Origin: an uncultured Collinsella sp.
Lineage (GTDB): Bacteria; Actinomycetota; Coriobacteriia; Coriobacteriales; Coriobacteriaceae
Assembly (NCBI GenBank): GCA_902470835.1
Contig: CABRHR010000117.1
Coordinates: 1 to 5,680, forward strand
Direction of reading: 5' to 3'
DNA: 5,680 bases
Shown: positions 4,848 to 5,680 of the stretch, piece by piece
Position numbering within the stretch: position 1 is the first letter of the stretch
Layout: the number at the start of each line of letters is the position of its first letter
Notes under the pieces: model-generated
What the model saw: only the letters and a program-made list of their open reading frames with translations
What the model was told of the DNA's origin: nothing
The model's database searches: none
Made by a program: the position numbers and the translations under genes

Positions 4848-5297
4848 ATGCAGCAGAGCGACGAGACACGTTTCGAGGACTTTGTCGGACTGATCAGCGG
4901 ACTCTACAAGGAGATCCAGCGCATTAAGACGTCTGAGGGCGCAAGGCTGGGTCTCAAGGGCTCCGACGTTATGTGCCTGTACTATCTTGAGCGCAGCAAG
5001 GACGGCCTGACTGGCGCCGACCTGGCTCGCATGGCAGGCGTGACCCGCGCCGCCGTCTCGCGTACGCTCGCGCATCTGGAGGAGGGTGGCTACGTCGAGG
5101 TCGATGATTCGGGCGATGCCGCCGTTAAGTATCGTGCTCCGGTGCGCCTGACCGCTCTGGGCGGCGAGAGCATGAGCGAGGCGGATCGCATCATTCGCGA
5201 GGTGCTCGATACCACCGGTAAGGCTATGGGTGTGGAGCAGCGCGAGCAGATGTATGCGTCGCTGCGCACGATTCTCAACACCCTGCGCGAGCTCTAG
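4848..5297 (+). CDS. MarR-family winged-helix transcriptional regulator
   Basis: This is a 149-residue protein, the normal size for MarR regulators, which act as DNA-binding dimers and often lose DNA affinity on binding a small ligand or on oxidation. The helix-turn-helix spans about residues 54-83, starting LTGADLARMAGVTRAAVSRT and ending near GGYV. A beta wing follows at about 84-101 (DDSGDAAVKYRAPVRLT), and the N- and C-terminal helices (about 5-30 and 108-147) form the usual dimer interface. ATG 4848 is preceded by AAAGGCGG (4831-4838) at nine bases, a moderate ribosome site. There is no divergent partner gene; degV follows 127 bases downstream in the same direction with no clear terminator between, so it may be co-transcribed. 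Ligand and targets cannot be told from sequence. Cysteine is limited to Cys43, so a multi-cysteine redox switch is unlikely. Confidence 0.88.
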   Translation: MQQSDETRFEDFVGLISGLYKEIQRIKTSEGARLGLKGSDVMCLYYLERSKDGLTGADLARMAGVTRAAVSRTLAHLEEGGYVEVDDSGDAAVKYRAPVRLTALGGESMSEADRIIREVLDTTGKAMGVEQREQMYASLRTILNTLREL

Positions 5298-5424
5298 GGC
5301 CGCCAAGGCATTTGCTTCCAATCAACAACTTAACAACTGCATAGTCCCGTTTGAGCGCGTATGCCGTGCCGGGGCATTGCTGTCAAAATTCCCCGCGAGA
5401 GGTCCGCGAAAGAAAGGATTCGCT
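5298..5424 (+). other. Spacer between the MarR gene and degV
   Basis: This 127-base gap holds no gene and no clear intrinsic terminator after the MarR stop codon. An imperfect ATGCC to GGCAT pairing occurs at 5361-5377. Weak promoter-like elements exist (TTGAGC at 5351-5356, CAAAAT at 5384-5389), but their spacing does not fit. The end carries the degV ribosome site GAAAGGA at 5412-5418. Confidence 0.5.
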
Positions 5425-5680
5425 ATGTCCATTCGTATTATTACCGATTCTGCGAGCGATATGTCGCCGACTGAGCACCCCGCTCTGCGTGTTCTGCCGT
5501 TGTCCGTTACCTTTGGCACCGATGTGTACATGGATGGCATCGACATCGATCACCAGCGCTTTTACGAGATGCTCGTGGAGCGCGATGAGCTGCCCAAGAC
5601 CGGCCAGGTCAACCCGTACGCGTTTTCGCAGGCGATTGTCGAGGCGCGTGAAGCCGGCGATGAGGCTGTGATTATTACCG
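5425..5680 (+). CDS. DegV-family fatty-acid-binding protein, 5' part only
   Basis: An open frame runs from ATG 5425 to the window end without a stop, giving 85 visible residues of a family normally about 280-290 long. It opens with MSIRIITDSASDMSP, the characteristic DegV N-terminus, and continues with RVLPLSVTFG (22-31), YMDGIDID (35-42) and ELPKTGQVNPYAF (55-67). Lys58-Thr59-Gly60-Gln61 falls where the family has its conserved LPKTSQP-like motif, here with Gly for the usual Ser. DegV proteins bind a single fatty acid in the cytosol; FakB relatives hand it to the kinase FakA for phosphorylation and entry into phospholipid synthesis. Whether this copy is a FakB cannot be judged from the fragment. 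GAAAGGA at 5412-5418 lies six bases before the ATG. The reading is truncated by the window edge, not by a mutation. Confidence 0.88.
   Translation, partial: MSIRIITDSASDMSPTEHPALRVLPLSVTFGTDVYMDGIDIDHQRFYEMLVERDELPKTGQVNPYAFSQAIVEAREAGDEAVIIT

Noticed and set aside
4696..4893. 65-codon + strand frame across the second terminator
   Set aside because: It covers the terminator and the MarR control region and has no ribosome site or recognisable sequence.
5298..5330. Terminator after the MarR gene
   Set aside because: Only short GGCC/GGC pairings are possible and no T-run follows.

Overview
The natural DNA in this window looks like a chromosomal segment of a high-GC gut anaerobe of the class Coriobacteriia, most likely Collinsella or a close relative. 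I base this on GC-rich codon use, the ATP-dependent type of PEP carboxykinase, the overall look of the proteins, and intergenic palindromes that resemble those I associate with this group. No 16S or other definitive marker is present, so the assignment is an inference. Bases 1-46 are not bacterial: they are an Illumina/Nextera i7 library adapter including the Tn5 mosaic end, so this is a contig end with untrimmed adapter and the genome starts at base 47.

Layout, all genes on the + strand: an upstream region with a perfect 17-bp dyad (113-129); an LctP-family lactate/glycolate permease (233-1804); an intergenic stretch rich in palindromes and 27-bp-spaced repeats (1806-1943), followed by two operator-like dyads (1993-2008, 2026-2041); ATP-dependent PEP carboxykinase pckA (2083-3753), whose stop codon overlaps a strong terminator; a promoter-like segment and a structured leader containing a second, internal terminator (3830-3919); a B3/B4 (PheRS beta-like) domain protein (3960-4679); a second strong terminator nearly identical in stem to the first (4705-4744); a MarR-family regulator (4848-5297); and the beginning of a DegV-family lipid-binding protein (5425 to the window end).

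The genes appear to be mostly separate transcription units: clear intrinsic terminators close pckA and the B3/B4 gene, and spacers of about 125-280 bases separate all genes. Functionally, the permease and pckA fit fermentative carbon metabolism (lactate or glycolate transport; PEP/oxaloacetate interconversion), but nothing here shows that they are co-regulated. The MarR protein may control itself, the downstream degV, or something outside the window.

The coding content is ordinary. The parts worth a second look are non-coding: the adapter at the edge, the repeat tract with its 27-bp phase, the pair of repeated terminators with a compensatory base change between them, and the unexplained three-hairpin leader ahead of the B3/B4 gene.
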